NCBI GenBank assembly: GCA_030068145.1
Contig: JAPJBO010000144.1
Location: forward strand, 186,001-250,000
Direction: 5' to 3'
DNA: 64,000 bases
Source: Diplonema papillatum
Lineage: Eukaryota > Euglenozoa > Diplonemea > Diplonemida > Diplonemidae
Shown: positions 20,554 to 31,215 of the stretch, piece by piece
Numbering within the stretch: position 1 is the stretch's first letter
Layout: each line of letters opens with the position of its first letter
Notes under the pieces: generated by a model
The model's database searches: none
What the model was told of the DNA's origin: nothing
The model's input: the letters and a program-made list of their open reading frames with translations, nothing else
Program-made: the position numbers and the translations under genes

Positions 20554-22431
20554 ATGCCAAAGATCACGGGTCTGGAGTTCGTGGAGTCATCGGTGCGAGC
20601 AATGCAGAAGTTATCGCCGTTTCATGAGGAAACAAGACGTGGTCAGTCCATGCAGAGACGACTCGTAGCCAGCAGGACCTTTTGTGAAAAGGTCTCTGGT
20701 GACGACCTGATCGGTTTCTTTCTCGCCCTAATGACAGAGGAGGAGAAGGTTGACATCTGGAAGCGCCTTTCTGGTAGGCTTTCAGAAGCCTTCAACAGCC
20801 TTGACGACGAGGCGAGCCGGCGACGCATCGTGAGCGGTTTGGACTGGGCACGTGCCCGGTACAGGGCTGTTGGAATGGTCGTGGGTGACAATCTCTGGAA
20901 GAACCGGGGAAAGGCTGCCGAGATTGGCGTTGGCGGGAGGCCCACAGTTGTCACACCAGAGATGCGTGAAAAGGTATCTCAGGAGCATGACCAATTCTCC
21001 ACGCCAACATCAAGGGTACTGAAGAGGCTTTCAAAAGAAGAAGAAGAAGAGCCTGTCACGGCACACAACCTCTTGGTACCGTACCGTCTTGTGTACGACG
21101 AGAGCGACCTGCAGGATGAGGTGTCGTACACTACGTACCGGCGCATGCGGAATCCGAAGTTTCAGCATCTGTCCCGACGAACTGACGTGTGTGACATCTG
21201 CGATGCGGGGGAGACCGTCAAATCTCAGATGCGGCGATACATTGACGCGAACCGCCAGCACCTGACCTCAGCGCATTGGTACAACGCCAACAACCCGATG
21301 TTCCTCACCGCTTGCCTGTATGAGAAGATGATCCCGGAACGGGTAAGAAAGTGCATGAGCGGCTTCTTGCACCAGCTCATGGAGGTCCAACACCACACGA
21401 CCAGTGCAGAACGACAACGGAGCGCCTACAGAGCGCACTACACATCACCACCCGCCGGGACTGTGGTAGTCACTGTCGACTTCAAGCAGAAGGGAAGGCT
21501 GCCCATGTTGAAGCAGGAGCCCGGAAAGCTCTTTTACAGCCAGGGTGCCTTCTCACTGCTCGGTTTCGGCCTACACTGGACCGAAGATGTAGTTGTCAGG
21601 CGGCACCATGTGGATGTGCTTCTTCGCACGCATAATCAGGACTCCATGGTATTCGTGCGTGCTTACGAATTGGTCAAGAACCGCCTCCCGCAGGACCGCA
21701 AGGTCATCTTTTGGATGGACTCTGGTCGGCACTTCCGATCGGTGCTTTCTGTTAGTCGTCTCCTGCTAGATCCTGACACACAGTCCATCAACTTTTTTGT
21801 TGGAGGGCACGGAAAGAATGACCGGGACCAGCACTTCGGAGCCATCAGCAGGAAACTGGAGATGGTGTCCAAGTCCACAGACATTCTGAACCTCGGGCAA
21901 GTTAAAAAAGCCATCGAACAGATCCGAAACACAACGGCGCCCAAGCTTTGCCTTCGCAGCCAGGTTGCTGAATTTGAGGTGCTCGACATACCGAACCTCA
22001 TGATGATTTCTTCTTTCGAGCGAGACCCCCTGACAGGTGCCTTATCGGTACACGAGCACTCTGGCGACAATGGCTTTCTGCTCAAAAAGCGAGTCCACGT
22101 CATAAAGTTCAAGTTTGTTGCCAAGGTTTCGGACAAACTGCCACTGGGCGAGTCAGATACTGACTGCTCAAGGTGTTCAGACGACATTGGCTCAAGTGCT
22201 TCCAGTGATGAACAGGAGACCGTGGCCGAGAAGATGCAGAAAAAGAGGACAAAGAAGAAAGAGATGTTTGCCAAGATGGCAGACCAGGAAATAAAAAACA
22301 GGGCCCGGGGAAAACATCCACCCAAGGAGAAGCCATCAGCAAAAGCCCAGGCCAAACCGCGTCCAAAGACATCCAAGTCCAGTGAACGGAGTTCAGATGC
22401 AGCCCCTCCAAGCAAGCGTCAGAAAAAGTGA
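20554..22431 (+). CDS. DDE-type transposase candidate, superfamily not assigned
   Basis: A 625-residue protein starting at ATG a few bases inside the left TIR and ending at TGA. A CxxC pair (DVCDICD, Cys213/Cys216) precedes an RNase-H-like core. This core shows a first Asp in VVVTVDFKQK (Asp309) and a second Asp in IFWMDSGRHF (Asp389). It then shows GHGKNDRDQHFGAISRKLE (residues 418-436), a Gly/His/Asp-rich block with a final Glu in the position expected for the third catalytic residue. This order (zinc-like CxxC, Asp, Asp-Gly-x-His-Phe, GHxxNDRD...E) resembles several poorly classified eukaryotic transposases. The C-terminus (540-625) is Lys/Ser-rich, as a nuclear-targeting tail would be. 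No frameshift or stop interrupts it, so the copy may be autonomous. Function is inferred from the architecture and the TIR context. Confidence 0.7.
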   Translation: MPKITGLEFVESSVRAMQKLSPFHEETRRGQSMQRRLVASRTFCEKVSGDDLIGFFLALMTEEEKVDIWKRLSGRLSEAFNSLDDEASRRRIVSGLDWARARYRAVGMVVGDNLWKNRGKAAEIGVGGRPTVVTPEMREKVSQEHDQFSTPTSRVLKRLSKEEEEEPVTAHNLLVPYRLVYDESDLQDEVSYTTYRRMRNPKFQHLSRRTDVCDICDAGETVKSQMRRYIDANRQHLTSAHWYNANNPMFLTACLYEKMIPERVRKCMSGFLHQLMEVQHHTTSAERQRSAYRAHYTSPPAGTVVVTVDFKQKGRLPMLKQEPGKLFYSQGAFSLLGFGLHWTEDVVVRRHHVDVLLRTHNQDSMVFVRAYELVKNRLPQDRKVIFWMDSGRHFRSVLSVSRLLLDPDTQSINFFVGGHGKNDRDQHFGAISRKLEMVSKSTDILNLGQVKKAIEQIRNTTAPKLCLRSQVAEFEVLDIPNLMMISSFERDPLTGALSVHEHSGDNGFLLKKRVHVIKFKFVAKVSDKLPLGESDTDCSRCSDDIGSSASSDEQETVAEKMQKKRTKKKEMFAKMADQEIKNRARGKHPPKEKPSAKAQAKPRPKTSKSSERSSDAAPPSKRQKK

Positions 22432-22489
22432 AGTCGCCATCTCCACCTCTTGGTTCTTTTGCATTTTTCCACCTTATATTCTGCGTTTT

Positions 22490-23312
22490 CCTGGTAAGCA
22501 CTGTGGCAGGGCGCACTTGCACACCGCACATTCTAAGCGTGTGCCTGCCCACTGCTGGCGCTGCGCACATGGGGCTAACTGTGACCCCCGAGAGCATTCT
22601 TCGGCTTCAAGAGGACCCGCTGGTGGCTATCTACGGCGGAACACAGCCGATCTTGTCGTTTTGAAGTCTGGGTTTCCCGCTGGAGGCCAGAAAGTGTTTG
22701 ACTAGCTTGAGTAGTGGCGAGGCCCGAAAATGACCCCATTTTGGGGACTCTCCCCCTCGCGCTCCAGGGCCTACCTGGGCCTACCTGGGCCTATTCGTGG
22801 GCCTTCAGAGACCCCTTTACCTCGACTCAGCCCGCCAAAAACCGTTTGGGAACCGTTTTGGGCCACACAGGTGGGGGTTCGGGGCCAGTATGGGGTGACA
22901 TCAAAAAAAGTTTTATTAGTGCAAAGGGGGGGGGGGGCAGCGCTCTTGTTAAGGATCAGCCACTTTGGCCGGATGGCCGGATAAACCAGACCCCCCCCCC
23001 CCCCCCCCTCTACAGTGCAGTTGCCTTGGAGGCTGGGTGGTCAAATTCTCTAAGGTGAAATGGTCAAAATTCCCTGCCAAAAGTGGGCCCACAAAAATTT
23101 TCCAAAGTGTGGTATTTGGGGTATTTGGGGCAAAAAAAAATTTTTTTTTTCTGACCGCCCACCGTGGTGACCACCTTAGAGTGTGACAGGTAGCGTCTCC
23201 CCCCTCCACAGTGAAAATAGCCTGAGGGGGGAGGGGGGGGGGGTCAGCCGGCTGATGGATGGATGGATGGTTCTTAACAAGATGCCTGGGGGGGGGGGTT
23301 TGGCATCGTACC
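22490..23312 (-). repeat. Right terminal inverted repeat of the transposon
   Basis: Mirror of the left arm; it begins about 60 bp after the transposase stop. The long G-tracts and the AAAAAAATTTTTTTTT block at about 23131-23149 correspond to those of the left arm. Confidence 0.85.
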
Positions 23313-23527
23313 ATATGATATTATAGCACCGGCTCCTATCAAACCACAAACCTACCCCACCCACCCGTAGGCAATGCTGACTGCGCTGCACACAGCACAC
23401 GTTGACTCCAGCATCATCTGTCCGCCAGTAACGTTCATCAGCCCGGTATGCTGCTCTTCTCTACGTAAACGCGCATTATGTGCTAATGCAAAGTTTCACG
23501 CATCTTCGCACGAAGCGCTGGAGCAAA

Positions 23528-23615
23528 CTAGGCTAAAGCTAGGCTAAAGCTAGGCTAAAACTAGGCTAAAGCTAGGCTAAAGCTAGGCTAAAGCTAGGCT
23601 AAAGCTAGGCTAAAG
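23528..23615 (+). repeat. 11-bp minisatellite
   Basis: About eight head-to-tail copies of CTAGGCTAAAG, one with a single substitution (AAAACT). Confidence 0.9.
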
Positions 23616-23617
23616 GT

Positions 23618-23968
23618 CAGGACTACCGTCAGGATTACCGTCAGGACTACCGTCAAGACTACCGTCAGGACTACCGTCAGGACTACCGTCAGGACTACCG
23701 TCAGGACTACCGTCAGGACTACCGTCAGGACTACCGTCAGGACTACCGTCAGGACTACCGTCAGGACTACCGTCAGGACTACCGTCAGGACTACCGTCAG
23801 GACTACCGTCAGGACTACCGTCAGGACTACCGTCAGGACTACCGTCAGGACTACCGTCAGGACTACCGTCAGGACTACCGTCAGGACTACCGTCAGGACT
23901 ACCGTCAGGACTACCGTCAGGACTACCGTCAGGACTACCGTCAGGACTACCGTCAGGACTACCGTCAG
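23618..23968 (+). repeat. 12-bp minisatellite (about 29 copies)
   Basis: Near-perfect repeats of CAGGACTACCGT. Because 12 is a multiple of three, every frame stays open; the minus strand gives a Leu-Thr-Val-Val repeat, which is a by-product. The array ends about 60 bp before the acceptor of the last polymerase exon. Confidence 0.9.
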
Positions 23969-24029
23969 ACTAACGTCAAACTCGCGCCAAAACGACGGTA
24001 TGTTGAAGACATCGCTACTAAACACGCAG

Positions 24030-24488
24030 GCCGGACTCCCCGTCGCGCAGCCATATTTCGAGAGAGAAGCCAGCTTCTGCGACGTTAAAGTGGGCAACTC
24101 TGTGGTCCAGATGAAGTACACTCCCCCGCTTTCGATGCTGAAGCGGCGGAAGCAGCAGACCGCGTTTCCGCCGAACTTCGTGCACTCCCACGACGGCGCG
24201 CACGTGCACCTGACGTGCGAGGCTCTGCTGGCGAAGGGAATCACCGACTTCGGCGCAGTCCACGACTCGTACTGGGGACACGCCTCGGAAATGGACACAG
24301 TCAACCACACACTCCGCCAGGTCTTTGTGGACCTGTACACGCCGAACCGCCTCGAAAACCTGTATCTCGACATCTCCTCCACCTACGGCAGAGCCTTGAA
24401 GGCCGCAAACGCCACGTTGCCGCTCCCGCCGCAAAGAGGGTCTTTCGACCTTCGGGAAGTATTGCAGTCGCCATACTTTTTCGCCTAG
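24030..24488 (+). CDS. Mitochondrial T7-type RNA polymerase, C-terminal exon
   Basis: The exon opens after ACACGCAG in phase 0, matching the phase of the 5' exon. It starts AGLPVAQPYF, the family's PLGLPVxQPY strand. It continues with FPPNFVHSHDGAHVHLT (family PPNFxHSLDxxHM, here with His for the usual Leu) and with palm motif C, AVHDSYWGHA, whose Asp (codon 24264-24266) is the second metal-binding catalytic residue. The protein ends LQSPYFFA; a terminal Phe-Phe or Phe-Ala is characteristic of T7-like polymerases because the C-terminus lies in the active site. The ATG at 24000 lies upstream of the acceptor and is not needed. Correct motifs right to the last residue argue that the gene is functional despite the transposon in between. 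Confidence 0.85.
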   Translation, partial: AGLPVAQPYFEREASFCDVKVGNSVVQMKYTPPLSMLKRRKQQTAFPPNFVHSHDGAHVHLTCEALLAKGITDFGAVHDSYWGHASEMDTVNHTLRQVFVDLYTPNRLENLYLDISSTYGRALKAANATLPLPPQRGSFDLREVLQSPYFFA

Positions 24489-24588
24489 GCTTGGGTTCGT
24501 CCGTCCTCATGCTGCGGACCACGGCTGACCTCCAATTCCTCTGCGCGGCCTTCCGACGCCGCGTCGTACTCCGCCGCAAAGATGATCT

Positions 24589-25020
24589 TTATTTCCTCCG
24601 AGAAATATTGCACTCTCCAGGTTTCTTTCGTCGGGGAAATACTCGAGGGGCTGCCTTGTGCTTGTGCAACTGCAAAGTGGGTCTTTTTTGTTGAACGCTT
24701 ACGCCCGCCACTGAACCCAGATTTACCTGTGTTTCGTGTGGGCTACAGCACATTTACCTCCTTTGATCTTTTGCAGCTGGCAGCCTCCTCAAGTATTTCC
24801 TACAAAGCAGGTGCCGTCCTCATGCTATGGACCACGCAGCTGACCTCCGATTCTGCGGGCCTTCATAGGCGACCCCGCGTCGTACTCCGTCGCAAAGAAA
24901 GATGACCTTGTTTCCTCCGAGAAGTATTGCACTCGTCAGGCTTCTTTCGTCGGGGTCAAGCTCGTCCGTCCTGTCATACTATGGACCACGCGGCTGTCCT
25001 CCGATTCCGAAGGATCGTTA
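24589..25020 (+). repeat. Decaying tandem copies of the polymerase gene tail
   Basis: The gene's last 35 bp plus flank (GAAGTATTGCAGTCGCCATA through GGACCACGGCTGACCTCC) recur from 24598 (GAGAAATATTGCACTCTCCA) and again from 24918 (GAGAAGTATTGCACTCGTCA). Each copy is followed by a version of GTCCTCATGCTATGGACCAC and a CTGACCTCCGATTC block. A fourth, partial copy is at 25306-25372. The step is about 144 bp; copy two is lengthened by an R1 insertion. The copies no longer encode the FFA terminus. Confidence 0.75.
24640..24813 (+). mobile_element. R1 element inserted in a polymerase-tail copy
   Basis: It runs from AAATACTCGAGGGGCTGCC to CCTACAAAGCAGGTGC. Because the neighbouring tail copies show the unoccupied sequence, this copy gives good empirical boundaries for R1 (about 174 bp). 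The insertion is later than the tandem duplication. Confidence 0.7.
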
Positions 25021-25372
25021 GACCATGCCTTCAAACCGAGGATCGGTACTGAAGATTGTGTATCGAGCAAGCCTTTACCCTCACGCTCTACGCGAGATTT
25101 TTGTGCCAGTTGAGCTTGCCTTAGGAAACTTGCGTTAGTGTGTAGATGTGCCGCCCAGCCAAACTCACCACCTGACTGGTGTCTCCAAACGAGGATTCGC
25201 GAGCCAAAGCCCATTTGTCGCTGGAAACGGATAAGCTACAGTTCCAAAGACTGTCCCTACAACGGGGCAGCTGCCGTCTTCCCATCATTGGATAAGTAAA
25301 GCGACAACGCTCTGGACCACGCCGCTGACCTCCGATTCTGTGTGACAGCAGGGCCTTGCTCCAGCGCAAAGA

Positions 25373-26395
25373 TGACTTCTTTTTAGTACCAACAATCTCG
25401 AGGGTTGCCCTTCAATGTATCGTGCAGGCAAAAGAGAAGTTCACGCCGGTTTTCAGGGGGGGAAAAAAAACCGGAAAAAATCGCCACATCCGCCACACGA
25501 CTTTTTCATTTTTCGAGACATTGCAATGTGTTCCAAAAATGTAAGCCTGAGCAATGAGCGAACTAACACCAAACTGAAGATTCATGTCACTGTCACAGTT
25601 TACATGTCCGTGCTTCACATGGAGATCCCTAAGTCAAGACATACCAGGTGAAAAAGAAGAAGAACAACCTGAAGAGAGGCCTGATACTCGGCCTGCTCAA
25701 AAAAATGTGTGGATGCGTCAACGCAACATTTTTTGAAAGGAAAGCGAAAGAGCGAAGGCATATTTTTCGTGTGGCAAATGTGGGCCACACGTGGCAACCG
25801 TGTGGCGACCGGCCTGTAAAGGACGAGAATCTTCTCGATGGGGGTCGCCTTTTTGCCCAGGATCGGAGTTTCCGTTCTGGAGCATTGCCAGCCGGGGGCG
25901 TCATGCACGTACCGTGGCATTCCTCCCGCCCATACAACACCTTCTTCGAAGAAAACTTGAAGCTAGCATTCATCATGAGACAGTGTTCTGTCAAACCATT
26001 GAACTGAGAAACTCTCCCATCCAAGTGTTACGGGGGTTTCAGCTGCGGGTATCGCTCCCTCCCCACGCCGATCGAAAAGAGGACAGGTCAGCGCGTTCCA
26101 GCGGGTCGCAGTAACAAGCAGGGCGGGCGGCCCTGAGAGACTTCAATGGATTGCTCTGACACGGTCGTAGGGGGCTTCTCCCCGGATTTGCCTGTGCTCA
26201 AGTAGCATGGGTCGTCCTGGCCATCGAGATGTGGCACGAAAGAAAGCTGAAACAGGCTAGAAAACGGAGAGAGCGTGTAACACAACAAGCTCACCGGGAA
26301 GAAGAACGAACTTCCGTCTGCGCGAAAATAAAACGTTCGATGCGGGGCAAGTGCGTAACGGTCAACCGCAACAGTACCACAACCCCCGTCCCACT

Positions 26396-26398
<3 letters not shown>
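25373..26398. other. Intergenic, no gene seen
   Basis: AT-rich stretches and one short dispersed fragment at 25388-25430 (CAACAATCTCGAGGGTTGCC), which resembles 35718-35755. No frame has the composition of a gene. Confidence 0.35.

Positions 26399-26430
<32 letters not shown>
26399..26430 (+). repeat. 32-C homopolymer
   Basis: An uninterrupted C run flanked by CCCACTCTG and TGTTTGACC. Its length may be imprecise in the assembly. Confidence 0.8.
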
Positions 26431-26434
<4 letters not shown>

Positions 26435-27044
26435 TGACCGTCTCTGCTGGCTCGTGTAATACAGCCTGTCTCCCAATTATTTTCCCCTAAACAAACAACG
26501 GTTGAGGGGACACCAAACTGCTTGTCCATCAGGATCGCAACACAGGAACCAATACCCCCCGGTCGTCATCAGAACGACGTAAAGTCGCATAAAAGAAAAC
26601 AAAAATAGTATCAAAACAGAACGGCTGGGGGTGTGTGTGTGTGCGAGAGTGCGGCATGTCTTTGCACAGGCGGCACATGACTGCCCAAACGTGCCCTCTC
26701 ATCCCTCACACCCGCCAGCAGCAAAGTGCGACCGTTTCGCCCCTGCCCCCAAAGAAGAGGGAAACGCATAGGATGAAATGCACACCTCTGTATGTTCTAA
26801 GCTAAACATCACAAAGCAAACTATGGTCAGAAGACACCGATCTGTACGCACACACGGAATCGTGGGAAACACAAAAAGGAACATCGTACAGTTCGTTGCC
26901 TATTCGTCCCTCTGTGATTATCCCCCTTTTGGAAAGAAAACTGAGTATTCATTACTAATTCTTACTAAAGACTTGTGGGTTCCGTGCCCTGGAGGTTTGT
27001 GAAAACCCTTCACATGGAACACCCACAGGCGAGCATGACGGAAA
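26431..27044. other. Intergenic, no gene seen
   Basis: Includes a degenerate copy of the 3.67-kb dispersed motif near 26838-26885 (GACACCGATCTGTACGC...GGAAACACAAA). Nothing else is supported. Confidence 0.35.
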
Positions 27045-27655
27045 TACACTCCAGTCCGTAATTAATCAATTTCTAATTCGTGAAGACCGCCAAATCCGTG
27101 AAAAAATAATTAATTCGTTCACGAAACAGAAATTCGCAAAATTCAGCTTCATGATTTACAGGGCCCGTCCCCCCGACCTTTTTGCGCTAGCAGGTGTCAG
27201 GCAGGGCTTACGCTCCGCTTTCGGTCTCAGAGAAAATACGTGTGGTCCACATGTGGGCGCTTAAGGTTCGAGGGGGAAACCCCTTCCCCTCATGTGCGGC
27301 GGCAAAGAAAATAGCGTCGCTAGGTGGCTACTGGACTTGGCGACACCTGGCTGTGCGGCCTTGACCACTAGTGGACTAGACTCCCCTGCATGTGGACCAC
27401 CCTAAATCAAAATCCACATGTGGTACCTGTGGATCCACACGTGGGGGAACAAAATCCAAAAAGAATTAACGTGTGGAAACCCACACGTTCCACACGTGGA
27501 GCGTAAGCCCTGGTGTCAGGCAGCAGACTCCAGCAAAAATAAGTAAACAAATCCCAGAAGCGCCCGTCTGAAAAACAATTATTTCCTTCACGAAATAACT
27601 CTACAGTTCCCCAAGATATAGTATTATTACTTGTTTGACTACGGACTGGAGTGTA
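27045..27655. mobile_element. Outer MITE with TA-type ends (Tc1/mariner-like)
   Basis: TACACTCCAGTCCGTA at 27045-27060 and its exact reverse complement at 27640-27655 bound a 611-bp interval. Ends starting TA plus CACTCC fit the TA target duplication and terminal CA of Tc1/mariner-type elements. Subterminal AT-rich repeats (AATTCGTGAA/TTCACGAA) occur on both sides. There is no coding capacity. A second MITE interrupts its middle. Confidence 0.75.
27203..27511. mobile_element. Inner MITE with 10-bp target-site duplication
   Basis: A 309-bp element with 14-bp TIRs AGGGCTTACGCTCC and its complement, flanked by exact direct repeats GGTGTCAGGC (27193-27202 and 27512-27521). A 9-11 bp duplication is the Mutator-like range. 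The interior holds further short palindromes (CCACATGTGG, CCACACGTGG). It inserted into the outer MITE, so it is the younger of the two. Confidence 0.85.
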
Positions 27656-28016
27656 ATTCTGCCTTGCGTCATTTCCGGAGCTATGGGCTCGGGTGGCCCG
27701 TGGGTCCAGAGCGAGCAAAGCCATACGAAGAGTTGCTATATCGGGGCAACGAAAACTGGCGTCGACCAGAGAAATAGAGGCAGGGAGGGAGGGAGCCGTT
27801 GAATTAATGCATAATTATGCTTCTACTTCAACAAGAGATCGCCGGCCAGCCGGAGCGACAACAATCAAAAGGGAGGGGGTGGGGTTGGTGGAGAAGTCAA
27901 GAATCGGACATCACTTGAGCTGGTCCATCCCCTCTAAATAGACCGTGATAGTCTGGGTTAGTTTGGGTTAGAATGCAAAGAATCTGTGGCGATAATCTGC
28001 ATCGCCGACGGCGCGG

Positions 28017-28289
28017 TTATCGCTTCGCACGTGATTTGTCATGCTTTCGCCTCTTAAGCTCGTCTTGATCGTCAGGCTCAGGCGCGCGTTTGGTGCTGCG
28101 CTTCCCCTTCAATTGCTCGTCCAGGTGCATCGGTTGCGCGTCGCTGGTTGCTTCCTTACGGCGGCGCTTGGGCGATGACCGTGTCGTCTTCCGCGGTGTT
28201 GCCGAGGTTGATCGTCGCTTCTTCGTCTTCGCTCTCGAGATTGGAGTTCGCTCCTCGTCCTCAGCTGCTTTCGGAAGCACCAGTACCAT
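28017..28289 (-). CDS. Candidate small basic nuclear-type protein or terminal exon
   Basis: A minus-strand frame of 90 codons from ATG at 28289. The product is highly charged, with clustered Lys/Arg (KTKKRRSTSATPRK, SSPKRRRKE, KRRKHDKSRAKR) resembling nuclear localisation signals, mixed with acidic DEE and PDDQDE patches. Composition is more GC-rich than the surroundings, which favours coding. The frame continues upstream to 28454 without a better start, so this may be the last exon of a longer gene. No family is recognised. Confidence 0.35.
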   Translation of the reverse strand: MVLVLPKAAEDEERTPISRAKTKKRRSTSATPRKTTRSSPKRRRKEATSDAQPMHLDEQLKGKRSTKRAPEPDDQDELKRRKHDKSRAKR

Positions 28290-28515
28290 CACAACCCCCC
28301 GAGTTTCACGCGGTGCTCCAAGGCAGCGTGCCGATGACCCACGACTACGAACGCAGCAAGAGCCCGAATTACAAGGAGGGAATGTGCCGTAACGACGCAC
28401 CAAACACAGCAGAATCGGGGTCAGGTGCCGGGGTGCGCGTCCACCAAAGAACAATGCGACCCGGTTTGCAGTTTATCGCGCTAGTCACACTCTTGCAAGT
28501 TTGGGGAATTGCGGG

Positions 28516-28519
<4 letters not shown>

Positions 28520-28574
<55 letters not shown>
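28520..28574 (+). repeat. (TG)n microsatellite
   Basis: About 27 uninterrupted TG units. Confidence 0.95.
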
Positions 28575-28576
<2 letters not shown>

Positions 28577-29259
28577 TTTAAGTCCAGGGCTTTGAGTGGG
28601 TAACGTCTGAATCGAAGTATAGCCCACTTGGCACTTTCACGAGTCGGCTTTGAGTTTCCGACATGCTGCTTTTGGGTCCTGTGACTCCTCTCTGAAGGGT
28701 GGTGGGGCGGGATCCTTCGGGGGACGGATAGAGCGTGGGAGACTGTCAGCTTCTCCATCCGGCTCGGCTCAAGACTCCTGTCTTTATCTTGCGGTGTTAG
28801 CTGCACGGGGTTTTTGGCCCCGGGCAACAGCTAAGTGTCTTCACACAGGCGGCACATCTCACCCGAGGATGTGGCAAGCTCTCTCTCTGTGCAATGAGCT
28901 TGGCCTGACTAGCTGTTCCAAACTCCTGGTGCAAGCACCCGTCATGGTCGGCAGTCATTATACCTGGGTCACAGTTTTGAGTCCTGTTCCGAGACTCGCT
29001 CGCACGGGAAGTGGCGCGAATCATTTGTCGCCAAGCATTCTGCAATGCTGACGACTGCTACCCCTGTGTGTGTGTGTGTGTGTGTTACGGACCCGTTTTA
29101 ACGTGGTGCCTCCCTTCACGAAAGTACGACCACGCTCAGATTAAGGCTAGGTGACGGCCGATGCACCCCCGGGAGTGGGGCCTCCATTCGCTCTCCTGTT
29201 TGCGTGATGCTTTGTGCAGCAGCTGGCTAATGCTTCGTTTTCAGCCACACAATCGCCGC

Positions 29260-30715
<1,456 letters not shown>

Positions 30716-30895
30716 GAGCCGGTCCGTCCCTATCTCTTGAAACTGCATCGAAGTGCCTGCCGCTGTTTATCACAGTGAATCGCGGTCCACCACGGTCTAT
30801 CAGGTCCATCCCTAGTCCCTAGAGCTGTATCGAATTGCCCGGTGCTGTATTCTTCGGTCTATCACGGTCTATCATGAGGGGATGGACCGGCTCAA
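30716..30895. mobile_element. R2 palindromic element (longest copy)
   Basis: It starts TGAGCCGGTCCGTCCC and ends GGGATGGACCGGCTCA, i.e. 16-bp inverted ends. Internally it has CTGCATCGAA...TGCC and a run of ATCACGGTCTATCA-like short repeats. R2 ends recur at 19546, 27920, 34955, 38372, 40022 and 41228. It encodes nothing and is probably a MITE or foldback element. Confidence 0.7.
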
Positions 30896-31072
30896 ATATG
30901 GAAGGATGCCAAAAGGGGAAAGGGGGGAGAGGGTTTCGGCAGAAAAAGATGCTGACAAAGTGCGATTGTGCATGCGGGGTATGCGACCTAAACCCTCGGG
31001 AATCACTATTCTGAGGCAGAATGGGGGCCCAAATCCAGCAGGGAAGCCTTCTTCTGAGCATACACGGTGATG

Positions 31073-31215
31073 TCCAGCCTCAGAAGCTGGAGTTAAGGAG
31101 AGTCACACCCGAAAAGCGGGTGTGCCACAACCAAAACGCGTGTAAATTCACACCCGAAAGGCAGGTGCGACACCCGCTTTTAACTCCAGCTTTAACTCCA
31201 GCTTCTGAGGCTGGA
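31073..31215. mobile_element. R3 foldback element (best copy)
   Basis: Ends TCCAGCCTCAGAAGCTGGAG and CTCCAGCTTCTGAGGCTGGA are exact complements. The interior repeats CACCCGAAAAGCGGGTG and CACCCGAAAGGCAGGTG hairpins. Other copies are at 33884-34022 and 44848-44970, with a solo end near 12727. Confidence 0.8.

Larger units (their letters stand above)
19662..23312 (+). mobile_element. 3.65-kb DNA transposon with very long terminal inverted repeats
   Basis: Both ends read inward (A)CGATGCCAAACCCC, then CAGGCATCTTGTTAAGAACC, and the inverted identity continues for over 800 bp, including matched poly-C/G tracts and the GGGCCCAC blocks. ATATGA occurs directly outside both ends (19656-19661 and 23313-23318) and is a candidate 6-bp target-site duplication, although the outermost two or three bases of the ends differ. 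The unique centre encodes one 625-residue protein. Long TIRs with a single transposase recall Mutator-like and foldback elements, but the protein does not show motifs that would assign a superfamily. It is inserted between exons of the RNA polymerase, in the same orientation. Confidence 0.85.
19195..24029 (+). other. Transposon-bearing intron region of the RNA polymerase gene
   Basis: The interval separates two polymerase exons that both end or start in phase 0. It contains, in order, a possible small internal exon (near 19353), an R2 fragment (19546-19590), a 3.65-kb transposon, and two minisatellites. The last exon is intact to the characteristic C-terminus, so the simplest reading is a long intron rather than a destroyed gene. 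No transcript evidence is available here. Confidence 0.6.

Noticed and set aside
19618..23389. GGCAA(C/T)GCTGACTGCGCT on both sides of the transposon as a long target duplication
   Set aside because: The two copies lie at unequal distances (about 25 and 60 bp) from the TIR ends; ATATGA directly at the ends is a better candidate.
23528..23968. CRISPR array
   Set aside because: Contiguous minisatellites without spacers in a eukaryotic intron.
23594..24382. Minus-strand frame with Leu-Thr-Val-Val repeats
   Set aside because: Generated by the 12-bp minisatellite and antisense of the polymerase exon.
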